Origin: an uncultured Planctomycetota bacterium
GTDB taxonomy: Bacteria; Planctomycetota; Brocadiia; CAIUPP01
Direction of reading: 5' to 3'
Assembly (NCBI GenBank): GCA_903901045.1
Contig: CAIUPP010000120.1
Location: 47,763-111,762, forward strand
Length of the DNA: 64,000 nucleotides
Shown here one piece after another: positions 20,447 to 29,896 of the stretch. Both the position numbers and the translations under genes were made by a program. The notes under the pieces were generated by a model. The model searched no databases, was not told where the DNA came from, and saw only the letters and a list, made by a program, of their open reading frames with translations. The first letter of the stretch is position 1; every line of letters starts with the position of its first letter.

Positions 20447-21328
20447 TCAGCGGGCCACACCCAAAAGCCTGGCCGCGTTTTCCCTGGCGATCTTGTTGAA
20501 AACTGCGTCGCTGATTTTCCCCTTGCTGCGCAGATCGAGCAGAAGATCCACCAGGGGGGTCGGCGTATCGGGCGCGCAGATGTCGAGGCCGAAGAACAAC
20601 TGATCCTGGAACTCCGCGAGGAACTGCACGGCATAGTCGCGATCCCGGGCCAGTGCGTTATGCCCGCTGCCTGCGGAAAGGTCCCCCAGGAGATTGCGGT
20701 AACGGCGCATCAACTTGGGCACGACGCCTTCGGCCCGAATGGGATACCTCGGATAGCCATAGCGATCCGCTGGCGTTTCGAGGGGGGCCATTTCCGCCCA
20801 GAATGTCGTCGAGTGCGCCAGGAAGGGGAGTTTGGGGAAACGCCGCAGCGACATCTCCAGTTGCGGCATGCCCGGCTCGTCGTAAAGTCCGTACGTGCTG
20901 CCAATCCGGGGGGCCATGTGGAACAGCACCGGCAGGCCGGCCGCCTCGGCGTGCTTGAAGAGGTTCTGCACCATGTCGTTCGAGAACGGCAGATTCGCCG
21001 TCACTTCACCGATCCCCTTGCATCCCTGCTCCTGGTAGTAGCGAAGCATTTGCCCCAGCGGAGCGTCCACGCTGTACGTCATGAACCGGGGGTCCACGTT
21101 GCAAAAGGGGATAAAGCGGTCCGGATGCCTGCGGCTCATCTCGATGATGTCTTCGTTGGCCTGCGTGAAATAAGCGCTCTCGCTGCTCACTATCGGCAGC
21201 AGAACGGCCCGTTCCACGCCGATGGCCTCATGGCGCGCAAGCAGTTGGTCCGTCGTGACCATGTACGGCTTGCCTCCGGAGGGGAAGCCCGGGATGCGGC
21301 AAGCGTGCGCGTGAATATCAATGAACAT
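20447..21328 (-). CDS. Amidohydrolase-2 family metal-dependent hydrolase (complete metal site)
   Basis: 293 residues; TIM barrel with H6-x-H8 (FIDIHAHA), H137 (VLFHMAPR), H172 (LAHSTTFWAEM) and D249 (FGLDI), the full ligand set of the ACMSD-like/amidohydrolase_2 family. These act as decarboxylases, lactonases or hydrolases. A lactonase role for a sugar acid beside a DapA-family aldolase is plausible but unproven. The paralogue at 23920 shares IPFCxxDPRF, RGIGE and TFWAE motifs but lacks one histidine. AAGGAAGAG lies 7 bases before the ATG. It is the first gene of a minus-strand run toward the SIS gene. Confidence 0.82.
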   Translation of the reverse strand: MFIDIHAHACRIPGFPSGGKPYMVTTDQLLARHEAIGVERAVLLPIVSSESAYFTQANEDIIEMSRRHPDRFIPFCNVDPRFMTYSVDAPLGQMLRYYQEQGCKGIGEVTANLPFSNDMVQNLFKHAEAAGLPVLFHMAPRIGSTYGLYDEPGMPQLEMSLRRFPKLPFLAHSTTFWAEMAPLETPADRYGYPRYPIRAEGVVPKLMRRYRNLLGDLSAGSGHNALARDRDYAVQFLAEFQDQLFFGLDICAPDTPTPLVDLLLDLRSKGKISDAVFNKIARENAARLLGVAR

Positions 21329-21439
21329 ATCAGACTCTTCCTTTTCAGCAGGCGGCAGGATATCTCAGCGCCCCGGTTCTTCTGTCAATGTCTCCGGGCA
21401 GCGCGCCGCCGGCTTGGGGGGGCGATTCAGCGGAGCCGA

Positions 21440-21477
21440 GAGACGCTCCCGCGATCTGGGATGCGCGGGAGCGTCTC
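21440..21477 (-). terminator. Strong hairpin after the CBM-like gene
   Basis: A perfect 14-bp inverted repeat (GAGACGCTCCCGCG / CGCGGGAGCGTCTC) with a 10-nt loop lies 28 bp past the stop of the minus-strand gene at 21505. No long T run follows, so it may be an attenuator or an mRNA-stabilising stem and not a full terminator. Confidence 0.65.
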
Positions 21478-21504
21478 CGCTGGCGCAAAGGGTTCTGCAA
21501 CCGT

Positions 21505-22140
21505 TCAGGGCTTCACGAAGAAGCGCATGTCATCCACGTACTGGACGCCCGCCACGTTGCCGTCCGCCCAGCCGCACTGCATGTCCACGTCCGTGTAATT
21601 GGTATTCGGATCGAGCATGCCCGTGACTTCGACCTGCGTCCATTCGCCCACTTTCGGAGTGAAGCCAATGTCAATGGGCGCAAACACGACGGAGCCTTCT
21701 CCCTTTTCGTTCGGATGCCAGGCCCGGATGCGCAGGATCAGGCGCGACGGCTTGGCAACGCCCGGCTCCGCATAAACCCACGCCGTGAAGCAGAGGGGCT
21801 TGCCCTTTTCCTGGAGGACGTCCCTTGAAACACCCGTGGCGAAGAAGTAGCAGGCGTCGACCTTTGCGCCATTCGCGTCCTTGGGAGGGTCTTTCAAGTT
21901 GAGTTTCAGGGACCACTGACCGTCCTTGGCTTTGTCCATCGAGGGAGCAAGAAAGGAGGCTACATCTTCGCGCGCCGGTATCATGGTCATGGACCAGCCC
22001 ACCGCCTTGCCATCCACCTGGTCCTCCAGGGACCCGTTGACGATGAAGTTCTTCGGTGTCTTGTCCTGGGCCAAAGCGCCCGTCGCCAGGCTTGCAGCGC
22101 ATACCATGCCGAGAAGCAGGGACGTAAACCGAGTGCCCAT
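21505..22140 (-). CDS. Secreted carbohydrate-binding-like beta-sandwich protein
   Basis: 211 residues with a signal peptide (MGTRFTSLLLGMVCAASLAT, cleavage near ALAQ). The body begins NFIVNGSLEDQVDGKAVGWS and ends VQYVDDMRFFVKP, the start and end signatures of CBM4/9/22-type jelly rolls (NGSLE... GW; YVDD.xF). No catalytic domain. It probably binds substrate outside the cell for the GH32-like enzyme encoded upstream on the same strand. AAGGAGG six bases before the ATG at 22140 fixes the start. Confidence 0.75.
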   Translation of the reverse strand: MGTRFTSLLLGMVCAASLATGALAQDKTPKNFIVNGSLEDQVDGKAVGWSMTMIPAREDVASFLAPSMDKAKDGQWSLKLNLKDPPKDANGAKVDACYFFATGVSRDVLQEKGKPLCFTAWVYAEPGVAKPSRLILRIRAWHPNEKGEGSVVFAPIDIGFTPKVGEWTQVEVTGMLDPNTNYTDVDMQCGWADGNVAGVQYVDDMRFFVKP

Positions 22141-22228
22141 ATGAGACCTCCTTGTCAAAAGAACAGGACCGTTTTGAGGAAGAGATGCCCCGGCAACGTG
22201 CCGTTGCCCTAGTTCGCCATGAGTCCGA

Positions 22229-23719
22229 CTATATCTTCGCCTTGGGAGGAATAGGCCCCTTCGGCAGTTTCATCGCAGGCGCCTCAAGCCGCCGGATGCG
22301 AACATCCTTGATCTCGGCGGCGCCGTCTTCGATGAAGAAACCTACGCTCCCGTCGCGTTTGTACATATTGAAAGTGGCCAGCCGAACGCTGCCGTCGATG
22401 CTGATTTCGATGTACGGCCCGTACGCCGAAATGCGAACGCGGAAAGCCTTCCCCGTTGCGAAGTTTACATGCCGCGTCTGGAGGCATTCAAAGCCGCGGC
22501 CAATGGCATTGAAGTTAATCCTTTCGTACAGCCGGTGCAACTCCACCGTCTGCCGCCCCTGAATGCAGGAGAGGCGCATGCACTGGTCTGCCGTGTCGTC
22601 GCTGCGGAAGACGATGCCGAACTCCGGCGCGTCCGCGGATGAGATGGTGGCCTCGAAATCGAAGTCGGCCCACGTGCCATCCAATAATTGCAGCCCCATG
22701 CCGGGGTGGCTTTGGCCTGAGAGATTGTTTCCGGCTGCCCGCCAATCGCCTCGATAAGCGCGTCCTTTGGAGAGAATCTCCTTCGTCGAAACGGCGCGCC
22801 ACGGTTCCGTCGCGACGGCGTCCCATCCCGCGTCAAAGGGGGTCAGGCGCAGGGCGCCGTCCGGGGCCGCCTGGACTATTTTGGGGGCCGCAAACATGCG
22901 CACCGGGTCGCCGGAGTCATCCCATTTGCCCACGCCGATCCAGTTGAAGACCATCATCTTCCCCCGCCATTCGCAGGGATGGAAATCATGGTTCGGAGCC
23001 GGCAGGAGCGTGTCATCCATCGGGCGGCGCCAGGGGCCGGCGAGTTGGTCGGCGATGCGGTAGACGTCGATCTGCGGGTAGACGATATGGCCGAACAGAT
23101 AGTAGCGGCCATTCAACTTGAAGACGGAGGGGACTTCAAAATCGGTGCTGATGCGAGGGGTGTAGAAGGGGGGCTCGACGGTCCAATGCAGGGCGTCCTT
23201 GCTGGTGAGGTGCGCCACGCAGCCCCGGCGGTTGAACGGGCCATCCTTTTCATGCGCGCAAACAAAGCTGTGGATGGTATCCCCTTCAATCCATATGGAC
23301 GGGTCGCGCCAGTCGGCGCGGCCGCTGCTGCAGAGGTCGGCCTCGTACCAGCGCGCGTCGGGCGCGGCGACGGGATTGTGGGGGACTTTCATCCAATGGA
23401 TGAGGTCGTCGGATATCGCTAGCCCGGTCTTCTGCAGGCGGCCGTCGTCGGCCTGGGCCAGGCAGGTATAGAGCATGTAGAAACGCCCCTTCCAAGGGAA
23501 GGTGTGCATGGTCCATATCTGGTCGTCGTCGGCCTCCCCCGGATCGCCCGTTCGCAGCGCGCTAGGCAACTGCTTCCAGTGCATGCCATCTTCACTGACG
23601 ATATGGCTGACGACATCGTGTCCGGTGATGTTCAAGTAAAAGAGATGGAGTTTGTCCTCGTGGACGATGACGTCAATGTCCCCAAGCTCAACCGGGTACA
23701 TTCCCCTGGCAATGAACAC
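22229..23719 (-). CDS. GH32/GH43-superfamily beta-propeller glycosidase with C-terminal beta-sandwich
   Basis: 496 residues, no signal peptide. The first 300 or so form a five-bladed propeller with acidic motifs in family order: a GDIDVI nucleophile-type strand near residue 14, WRDPSIW (the RDP transition-state stabiliser) and DFEVPSVF (general acid, usual WECPD). The last 180 (TWADFDFEATISS ... YGPYIEISIDGSVRLATF) are a LamG/GH32C-like sandwich. Activity is probably fructosidase- or arabinosidase-like; specificity unknown. GTG start at 23719 with AAGGAGG eight bases upstream. Transcription is predicted from the TTGACA promoter at 23852-23824 carrying the GntR-type operator. Confidence 0.78.
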   Translation of the reverse strand: MFIARGMYPVELGDIDVIVHEDKLHLFYLNITGHDVVSHIVSEDGMHWKQLPSALRTGDPGEADDDQIWTMHTFPWKGRFYMLYTCLAQADDGRLQKTGLAISDDLIHWMKVPHNPVAAPDARWYEADLCSSGRADWRDPSIWIEGDTIHSFVCAHEKDGPFNRRGCVAHLTSKDALHWTVEPPFYTPRISTDFEVPSVFKLNGRYYLFGHIVYPQIDVYRIADQLAGPWRRPMDDTLLPAPNHDFHPCEWRGKMMVFNWIGVGKWDDSGDPVRMFAAPKIVQAAPDGALRLTPFDAGWDAVATEPWRAVSTKEILSKGRAYRGDWRAAGNNLSGQSHPGMGLQLLDGTWADFDFEATISSADAPEFGIVFRSDDTADQCMRLSCIQGRQTVELHRLYERINFNAIGRGFECLQTRHVNFATGKAFRVRISAYGPYIEISIDGSVRLATFNMYKRDGSVGFFIEDGAAEIKDVRIRRLEAPAMKLPKGPIPPKAKI

Positions 23720-23794
23720 GGAACAACCCTCCTTTGTGCCTTTTTCTGCGCTGGGGATACGATACCCGCCTGCGCACAATTGGGCGCAAACCGC

Positions 23795-23852
23795 TTGCAG
23801 TTGCTTGGTATACCTCGTATACTAGGTTACAGGTCAAGGGGGCAATTGTCAA
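23795..23852. promoter_or_regulatory. Divergent promoters overlapped by a 19-bp GntR-type operator
   Basis: Minus strand: TTGACA (23852-23847), 17 bp, TAACCT (23829-23824). Plus strand: TTGCAG (23795-23800), 17 bp, TATACT (23818-23823). The 19-bp sequence at 23806-23824 (read on the minus strand TAGTATACGAGGTATACCA) covers the plus -10/spacer and the minus region just past -10. It matches the 41670 site at 16 of 19 positions. It would control the GH32-like gene on one side and the amidohydrolase/glycosidase/pseudopilin genes on the other. Confidence 0.7.
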
Positions 23853-23919
23853 CTATCCGCACAGGGAAATTGCAGAATGAAGATCGGAACCATCCCCGTG
23901 CCGCTTTGGAGGAGTGCCC

Positions 23920-24813
23920 ATGCTTATTGACGTGCATGGTCATATAGGGCGCGTGCTCTTCGACCGGCGGGAGTATATCGATGCGGCCAACCTGATCGCC
24001 AGAATGGATGCGTGGGGAATTGATGTTTGCTGCGTGCTGGCGCTGTGCGAACACTCCGAGGCGCCGTATCTGGAAGCGACCACGGAGGATGTCATCGCCG
24101 CGTGCTCGCGCTATCCCAAGCGACTGATTCCTTTCTGTACGATAGACCCTCGCTTCGCCGGCAACATTCCGACCGCCGATTTCCGCTGGCTCCTGGAGGA
24201 GTACAAATCGCGGGGGTGCAGAGGGATTGGCGAGATGCTGCCCAAGATGAACTTCGATGACCCGCGGTGCATCAACCTTTTCAGACAGGCGGGCGAGTCT
24301 GAGCTGCCCGTGCTGTTTGACGCCATGGACGGCGAAACCAGTTATGGCCTGGTGGCAGGGCCGGGGCTGCATCGTTTGGAGAAGACATTGCAGGAATGCC
24401 CCGGGACCATCTTCATCGGACATGGCCCGACCTTCTGGGCGGAAATCTCGGCCGACGTGCCCTCCGGGCAGCGGTCGGGCTATCCCAGGGGGCCCATTGC
24501 GCCGGGGGGCGCGGTGTCGCGATTGTTGCGCCAGTACCGGAATCTGTGGATTGATATCTCGGCGGGGAGCGGACATAACGCGTTGACCCGCGATCCGCAG
24601 TTCGGGCTGGCTTTCCTGCAGGAGTTCCAGGACCGTGCTCTCTTCGGAACCGACGCCTGCAAGCGGACCGACCTGGAGCGCGGCTGCCCGAATGTCACCT
24701 TCTTCCATGGGCTGCGGGAGGGATGGAAGATTCCCGAGTCGGCATGGGAAAAGATCGCGTGGCGGAACGCCGTCCGCCTGCTCAAGCTCCCCCTTTCGGA
24801 GGCGCGTTCATGA
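23920..24813 (+). CDS. Amidohydrolase-2 family protein with a replaced metal ligand
   Basis: 297 residues, paralogue of the 20447 gene (shared IPFC-x2-DPRF, RGIGE, GPTFWAEI, AGSGHNAL and FGxD motifs). H6-x-H8 (LIDVHGHIG), H168 and the late Asp (FGTDACKR) are present, but the strand-5 histidine is Asp: VLFDAMDG where the paralogue has VLFHMAPR. The metal site is therefore altered and the reaction may differ from, or depend less on, metal. GGAGGAGTGCCC precedes the ATG at 23920. The stop overlaps the next start (ATGA), so the two are coupled. Confidence 0.8.
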   Translation: MLIDVHGHIGRVLFDRREYIDAANLIARMDAWGIDVCCVLALCEHSEAPYLEATTEDVIAACSRYPKRLIPFCTIDPRFAGNIPTADFRWLLEEYKSRGCRGIGEMLPKMNFDDPRCINLFRQAGESELPVLFDAMDGETSYGLVAGPGLHRLEKTLQECPGTIFIGHGPTFWAEISADVPSGQRSGYPRGPIAPGGAVSRLLRQYRNLWIDISAGSGHNALTRDPQFGLAFLQEFQDRALFGTDACKRTDLERGCPNVTFFHGLREGWKIPESAWEKIAWRNAVRLLKLPLSEARS

Positions 24814-27173
24814 AACCTGGAACATTCGCGCTGGAGAATAGATATCTCCGGGCAACCTTTGCGGGAGACACGGGCAACCTGCTCGCACTGGAGGCGCAGG
24901 GGAGAGAGGGCTCCTTGATTGATCGCGTATTTTGCAGGTTCTCCATCGGAAAGGATACCTTTTCGGAAGACCTACAGGATTATCAGTGTTTCCGAACGGA
25001 GACTGTGCGGCTGGAAACAGGCCGCGATTGGGTTGAAGCGACTGTCAACATGCAGCACGTATCGGTGACGAGGAGATTCCGTCTGCGTCCGAATCATCCG
25101 CTGCTTGAAGTCAGCTACGCCATCCACGGCACCTCGCCTCAAGCAAAGCTTCAGCGGCTGGCGTTTCCCTGCGTTCTGTTTGCGGAAGATATCAACGACA
25201 TCACTGAGGATGACCACATCCTCGATTTCGACGGCGCGGAGTTGGGCAACGAACTCCAACTGCCCTGCTGGCGCGTGTTCTTCCGAAAAGGGCACCGTGA
25301 CGGGCTGCTTCTGGCGGCGCGCAGCAAGGACCAGATGAGCCATGTGGAGACCTACCGGAAGGGGCTCGAAGTCCGTCCGCATGTTATGGCCTCGTACAGC
25401 TCGGATAATGCGTATGTGGATTCGCCGCTGGCGGCGGACCGCACGTACACGGCGGATTTTGAAATCGGCCCGTGGCGCAAGTCGGAGCACAACGCCATTC
25501 TCCGACAGGCCGGCCTGCTGAAGCCGGCCAAGGTCGGCCCTGCGCTTCGCCGCGACTCCCGGGGCGCGGCAAAGTTGAATGGGGTGGTGTTCCGCGTCGA
25601 AGACCTGGCGCCGCGTTCGCAAGTGGCGAAAGGTTTCCACCCCTCCAAGTGGCTGATTGCCCGCGCGGCAGGCCCGGGAAACCCGAAAGTGCTCCTGGCC
25701 AACGCACATTGTTGCCCGCCCCCGCTGGCGCTCAAGCCGAAGTTGAAGGGGGTCTACCGCATTCTGGTCGGGACGCCTGGGGCCGCGTTGACGCTCCGCC
25801 TCAGCGGCAACCCCGCCGGAATTCAGCGCTATAACGCGCCGTCTCCTTTTCACTGTCTTCTCTCAAAACCGCCGGCCGCAGCGGGGAGTACCGGGATTGC
25901 CGAAATGTCGGGCCAGCCGAAAACGGAACTGGACTTCGGCATTGCGGAAATGGACGGCAGATCTTTGCGGCTGGAAACCACGCGGAATCCCTACTGGGCG
26001 AGCCGGATCGACTACATCCGCTTTGAGAAGCTCAGCCCCGCCCAGGAAGCGGCATGGCGCCGCCGCGAAAGAACGGCCTCAAGCGTTGACTTGACCGGGT
26101 TCGCCGACACCTACGACATCGCATATGTCTGGAGCGGCTTCCGGCGTCCCAGCCCGGAGCCCTTCCGCGATAGCATTTGGAACCACAAGCGCGCCGGCTA
26201 CAAACGAATCTATTGGCGCATCCATGGCGAGTGCACCGACTTCCCCACGAAGATCGGCACGATGCGCCCGATAGTGGGGCGCGCACACAATGTTTTTGAA
26301 CCCGCGGCTAAAGCGTACAGCCTCGCGCTGCAACGCTTCGACTTGTTGAAGACGGCTGTGGCCGCCGCGAAAGAGTTCAACGTCGAGCTTTACGGCTGGA
26401 TCCGCATTGCGTCCTACCAGAGCGGCCTCAAGCCGGAGTTTTTCGAGAAGCACCTGGAGTACGGAGAGGTAACCGAGAGCGGCTACGATTGGGGCATCAA
26501 GATGTGCTACGCCATCCCCGAGGTCCGGCGGTATACCGTCGGGATTCTGACGGATGCCGCCGCGTACGGATTGCAGGGGCTAAGCCTTGGCTTCCTGCGG
26601 CACCCGCCCTTTGTGCACTATCACCCCGTTCTGGTGGACGGCTACCGGCGCAAGTACGGCCGCCTGCCGCCGCGCGACATGCATGGCCGCCTGCCGGCGA
26701 AGTATGATCTCGGACACGATCATACGTTGCCGGAAATGACTCGGGAGTGGGTGCGCTGGTACCAGTACCGGGCGGATTTCGTCACGCAATTCGGCCGGGA
26801 ACTGCGCGCGTCGCTGAATCGGGCCGGTCTGCGACACGTCCAGGTCTCTTTGTGGCTGCGGCCCAATCAATGCCTCTTTGACGGCATAGACATGAAGGCG
26901 TGGCTTGCCGAGGGACTCTGCAATGAAGTGGTGGCCGATCGCTACATCGCGACGGAAGACCCCGCGCTGATTACCGAGCCTCGCCCGAACTGGCGGCGGA
27001 TGGTGCAGGCCAAAGCGCGGCTGATCCGCGGCGCGGGTTACGACCTGGCGTATGCGCAGAAGAATGCCCGCCGCTTTGCCGCGGAAGGCTATGACGGTTT
27101 CTCCACCTACGAGTCGAATGACGCGGTCGTCAACCCGGAGTGGCTGAACGTCTATGAAGGCCTGCGCCGATAG
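24810..27173 (+). CDS. Large cytoplasmic TIM-barrel glycosidase-like protein
   Basis: 787 residues without a signal peptide. Residues 1-240 resemble a beta-supersandwich N-terminal domain of glycosidases (LENRYLRATFAGDTGNLLALEAQ). A middle beta domain (to about 440) has YIRFEKLSP, and the C-terminal half resembles a glycosyl-hydrolase-like TIM barrel: AYVWSGFRRPSPEPFRDSIW, LYGWIRIASYQSGLKPEF, LQGLSLGFLRHPPFVHYHP and GYDGFSTYESN. No known GH family motif can be assigned with confidence. GGAGGCGCGTTC precedes the ATG. Coupled to the amidohydrolase by a 4-bp overlap and followed by a pseudopilin gene. Confidence 0.62.
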   Translation: MKPGTFALENRYLRATFAGDTGNLLALEAQGREGSLIDRVFCRFSIGKDTFSEDLQDYQCFRTETVRLETGRDWVEATVNMQHVSVTRRFRLRPNHPLLEVSYAIHGTSPQAKLQRLAFPCVLFAEDINDITEDDHILDFDGAELGNELQLPCWRVFFRKGHRDGLLLAARSKDQMSHVETYRKGLEVRPHVMASYSSDNAYVDSPLAADRTYTADFEIGPWRKSEHNAILRQAGLLKPAKVGPALRRDSRGAAKLNGVVFRVEDLAPRSQVAKGFHPSKWLIARAAGPGNPKVLLANAHCCPPPLALKPKLKGVYRILVGTPGAALTLRLSGNPAGIQRYNAPSPFHCLLSKPPAAAGSTGIAEMSGQPKTELDFGIAEMDGRSLRLETTRNPYWASRIDYIRFEKLSPAQEAAWRRRERTASSVDLTGFADTYDIAYVWSGFRRPSPEPFRDSIWNHKRAGYKRIYWRIHGECTDFPTKIGTMRPIVGRAHNVFEPAAKAYSLALQRFDLLKTAVAAAKEFNVELYGWIRIASYQSGLKPEFFEKHLEYGEVTESGYDWGIKMCYAIPEVRRYTVGILTDAAAYGLQGLSLGFLRHPPFVHYHPVLVDGYRRKYGRLPPRDMHGRLPAKYDLGHDHTLPEMTREWVRWYQYRADFVTQFGRELRASLNRAGLRHVQVSLWLRPNQCLFDGIDMKAWLAEGLCNEVVADRYIATEDPALITEPRPNWRRMVQAKARLIRGAGYDLAYAQKNARRFAAEGYDGFSTYESNDAVVNPEWLNVYEGLRR

Positions 27174-27221
27174 GGCCCATGCGCAGACGGCGCGGTGTCG
27201 ATCTGCCCGCGAGGTGAAGCC

Positions 27222-28466
27222 ATGAGCAATCCGCTGAAGCGGCGAGTGAACGCGCTCCCGAGTGCGTTCACCTTGATCGAGCTGCTCGTCGTCATAGCCA
27301 TCATCGCCATTCTGGCGGCTCTATTGCTGCCGGCGCTGGCCGCGGCGCGAGAGAAGGCGCGGCGCACCGCCTGCCTGAACAATCTCAACCAGCAGGGCAA
27401 GGCGCTGGAGATGTATTACGGCGACTATGGCGGCTATGTCCCCTCCAACCCGAACTGGTCCAACATCAGCGGCCCGCCGCCGCAGGCCATCGGCGTGGGC
27501 TGGTCGCCGGACACGGGGCTGATCAGCGATTCGCGGACCGGCGAAGAAATCCTCACGAACAGCTACATCAATTCCACTCCCGCCGTCGGCAGCTTCGTGG
27601 ATTGCTTCACGCGCGGGTTCAAGATGATCGGCTCGGAGTGGGGGGCAGGCCACTTCACCCAGGCCCCCTGGGGGCTGTCCTACCTGGTCTGGTGCGGCTA
27701 TTCGCCGGACGCGCGCATCTTCTTCTGCCCGACGCTGAACGGCACGGGAGGGGACTATCGCAAGCCGATGATCTCGACCAATTGGGACATGTTCGTGCGC
27801 CAGATGCCCTCCGGCTGCACACAGGAGGAGATCGCCGCGTGCCGGACGGGGCAGAGCCAGCGCGCCGGCGGGGGCTTCACCCGCGAGGCGATCTTCTTCG
27901 GCGACTTGAGCGCGCTGAAGACCAACATGCGCGTCGGCACCGTTTCCGGGGTGACGGTCCTCGACGGGTTCGGCGAGGGCAATATGGAGTTCTGCGGCTA
28001 CGCCTACCGCAATATGCCGAACAACATGGGCAATGTGGATGCGCCGCTCTACCCCGCCGTGAAGCCGCAACTGCCGTACAACATCACCATCGGAAAGCCC
28101 ACTTTTCGCACGGAGAAGCTGCTCGGTTCCCGGTCGGTGGTGTGCGACACGTTCATGCTGGACCATGGCGGGTATGGCATCGGCAACCCCGGCGGGCCGT
28201 GGTTCGGCAACGAGCCGATCCCCGGCCTGGGGTACTGGGGACATCGCGAAGGGTGCAACGTCCTCTATGGCGACCAGCATGCCGCGTGGTTCGGCGACCC
28301 GCAGCAGCGCATCATCTGGTACGACGAGGGCGCGGGACGCGTGGAAGGTTACGTGTACGATATCGGCCATTGCACCAACGGCCACTCCGATCCCTCCAGC
28401 GGGCTCGGGCCGGGGGACAAGGTTATCTGGCAGATCTTCGACAACGCCGCGGGGCTGGACCTGTAA
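27222..28466 (+). CDS. H-X9-DG/DUF1559-like pseudopilin-type secreted protein
   Basis: 414 residues. Prepilin leader ending [20 protein letters not shown] (cleavage before Phe, Glu+5), then the family helix [20 protein letters not shown]. The large exported domain ends with [20 protein letters not shown], a version of the H-X9-DG tail. Such proteins are highly expanded in Lentisphaerota and Planctomycetota and are assumed to be exported or assembled by type II/IV-like machinery; function unknown. The first 65 or so residues are nearly the same as those of the gene at 52161. GAGGTGAAGCC precedes the ATG. It closes the plus-strand unit starting at 23920. Confidence 0.85.
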   Translation: MSNPLKRRVNALPSAFTLIELLVVIAIIAILAALLLPALAAAREKARRTACLNNLNQQGKALEMYYGDYGGYVPSNPNWSNISGPPPQAIGVGWSPDTGLISDSRTGEEILTNSYINSTPAVGSFVDCFTRGFKMIGSEWGAGHFTQAPWGLSYLVWCGYSPDARIFFCPTLNGTGGDYRKPMISTNWDMFVRQMPSGCTQEEIAACRTGQSQRAGGGFTREAIFFGDLSALKTNMRVGTVSGVTVLDGFGEGNMEFCGYAYRNMPNNMGNVDAPLYPAVKPQLPYNITIGKPTFRTEKLLGSRSVVCDTFMLDHGGYGIGNPGGPWFGNEPIPGLGYWGHREGCNVLYGDQHAAWFGDPQQRIIWYDEGAGRVEGYVYDIGHCTNGHSDPSSGLGPGDKVIWQIFDNAAGLDL

Positions 28467-28491
28467 GCGATTCGGCAATCCCTCACGTCGC

Positions 28492-29640
28492 TCAGCACAG
28501 TTTCTTCCATTCATCCACCATCGCCAGCACGTTCTCCCATGGGAATGTGGCTTTGGCTGAGGAACAGGGCGTGATGAGGAGCCCCGTCTTGCCGAAGGCC
28601 TCGAACACGTGGCGAACAGCCCCGCGAACTTCCTCCGGCCTCTCATAGGGCATATGAACCGTGTCGCTGGGGCCGGTCCAGAAACTGGTCGTTGCGCCCA
28701 GCGTGGCGGCCAACAACCGCGCGTTCCCATCGCGCAGGAAGACATCCGGACAGACAAGGCTGTCAATCCGCAGCGAAGCCAGCCAGTCCAGGATCGGGAC
28801 ATAACCGGTCAGCAGGGTGTAGCTGAACAGCTTCCCTGCGGAGTGCGTCAGGGCGGCCTCGCGTTTCAGCCGGTCCCCGAGAAAGCGCTTCAGAACGGCC
28901 GGGCTGTAGAGATCGCAGGATTCGTAGAAGCCGTTGCGACGGACCCCATCCGCCCCCATGTCCAGGCCGAGCTCCATAATCTTCAAGTTGTACTGGTGGT
29001 TCACCTCCAGGTATGCATCGATCAGGTCCGGTTCCGTCACGCAGAGGATGGAAGCCTCTTCCGGTCCAAACATGTTCACGGCGCCGGTAAGGCCCATGCC
29101 GGCGGAAAGGAAAAGGGCCACACGATAACGTTCCGCCAACCGCTTGGCTTGCTGGAACCGGAAGCGGATTCGCGCCAAATCATCAATCTCGCGCGGAGGC
29201 AGCAGGATGTGGCGCAAGCAGTCCACGTCCTGCATGCTCTTGATCCACGGTTCGACGAAATGGGATGGGTTGTAGTCGTGGAGGAAAGGGACATCGAGAC
29301 CCGGCAGCCAGTGTTCATCGAATCGCACGGATGAGCGCAGTTCGCCGGAGGGCGTCGTCCAGACCTTGTGGATGATGTCGCCTTCCATCCAGACGCGCGA
29401 ACTGACTCCAGGTCCCGGATAGTAACCGATTGTGGTCTGCAGGACTTGGTCCACCCCCAACTCGCCCGTCATGTACTCCAGCATTTCACGGTCGGATGGG
29501 CCGAATGGGAATTGCCAACGTTTGCCCCAACGCTGGTCTTCCGGCTGAAAGTTCATGAACGGCGCGCAGGGGACGTGGTCCACCGATTGTCGCCGCATGG
29601 CCGCCAGCACGCGTTCCCCTGAAGTCATACCCGTCTTCAT
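28492..29640 (-). CDS. Uroporphyrinogen decarboxylase/MtaA superfamily protein
   Basis: 382 residues with URO-D family landmarks: SGERVLAAMRRQSVDHVPCAP at the N-terminus, LGVDQVLQTTIGY, MGADGVRRNGFYE, DWLASLRIDSLVCPDVFL and a C-terminal LITPCSSAKATFPWENVLAMVDEWKKL. In glycan-rich PVC loci these are usually not heme enzymes but corrinoid-linked methyltransferase or demethylase relatives. The zinc motif HxCG of MtaA is HSAG here, so a canonical MtaA activity is doubtful. The start at 29640 is the best guess; Met 29628 is an alternative and neither has a strong ribosome-binding site. It is convergent with the 27222 gene, 26 bp apart. Confidence 0.78.
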   Translation of the reverse strand: MKTGMTSGERVLAAMRRQSVDHVPCAPFMNFQPEDQRWGKRWQFPFGPSDREMLEYMTGELGVDQVLQTTIGYYPGPGVSSRVWMEGDIIHKVWTTPSGELRSSVRFDEHWLPGLDVPFLHDYNPSHFVEPWIKSMQDVDCLRHILLPPREIDDLARIRFRFQQAKRLAERYRVALFLSAGMGLTGAVNMFGPEEASILCVTEPDLIDAYLEVNHQYNLKIMELGLDMGADGVRRNGFYESCDLYSPAVLKRFLGDRLKREAALTHSAGKLFSYTLLTGYVPILDWLASLRIDSLVCPDVFLRDGNARLLAATLGATTSFWTGPSDTVHMPYERPEEVRGAVRHVFEAFGKTGLLITPCSSAKATFPWENVLAMVDEWKKLC

Positions 29641-29660
29641 AAAGTGTTTTGCATCGGCCG

Positions 29661-29896
29661 CTACCGGCGCCGGACCTCCATCAGAGAAATACCCCAGGGC
29701 TTTCCCCCCTCGACAGGCTCGAACTTGAACGTCAGGCCGTCCTTTCCCACGGTCGTCCCCATGTGACCCCTTCCCAATTCTTGTACCAGGCGCTATGAGA
29801 GAATCGGGTGATAGTAACCGATTGGCCGTGACGGAGGAAGGGGCGCGTCGCAGGCGCAAGGATCGCCATGCGGGAGTTCTCCAGGTCAAGGGTCAT
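29661..29896 (-). pseudogene. Small frameshifted ORF behind the LamG lipoprotein gene
   Basis: An ATG overlapping the stop of the 29893 gene (ATGA) opens a 54-codon frame with coherent sequence, including RFSHSAWYKNWEGVTWG. An overlapping frame, offset by -1, continues for 33 codons as GTTVGKDGLTFKFEPVEGGK...SLMEVRRR before TAG at 29661. Joining the two at the GTCACATGGGG region gives a plausible 80-residue protein domain. It is either a decayed gene, an assembly indel or recoding. No family is recognised. Confidence 0.35.
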
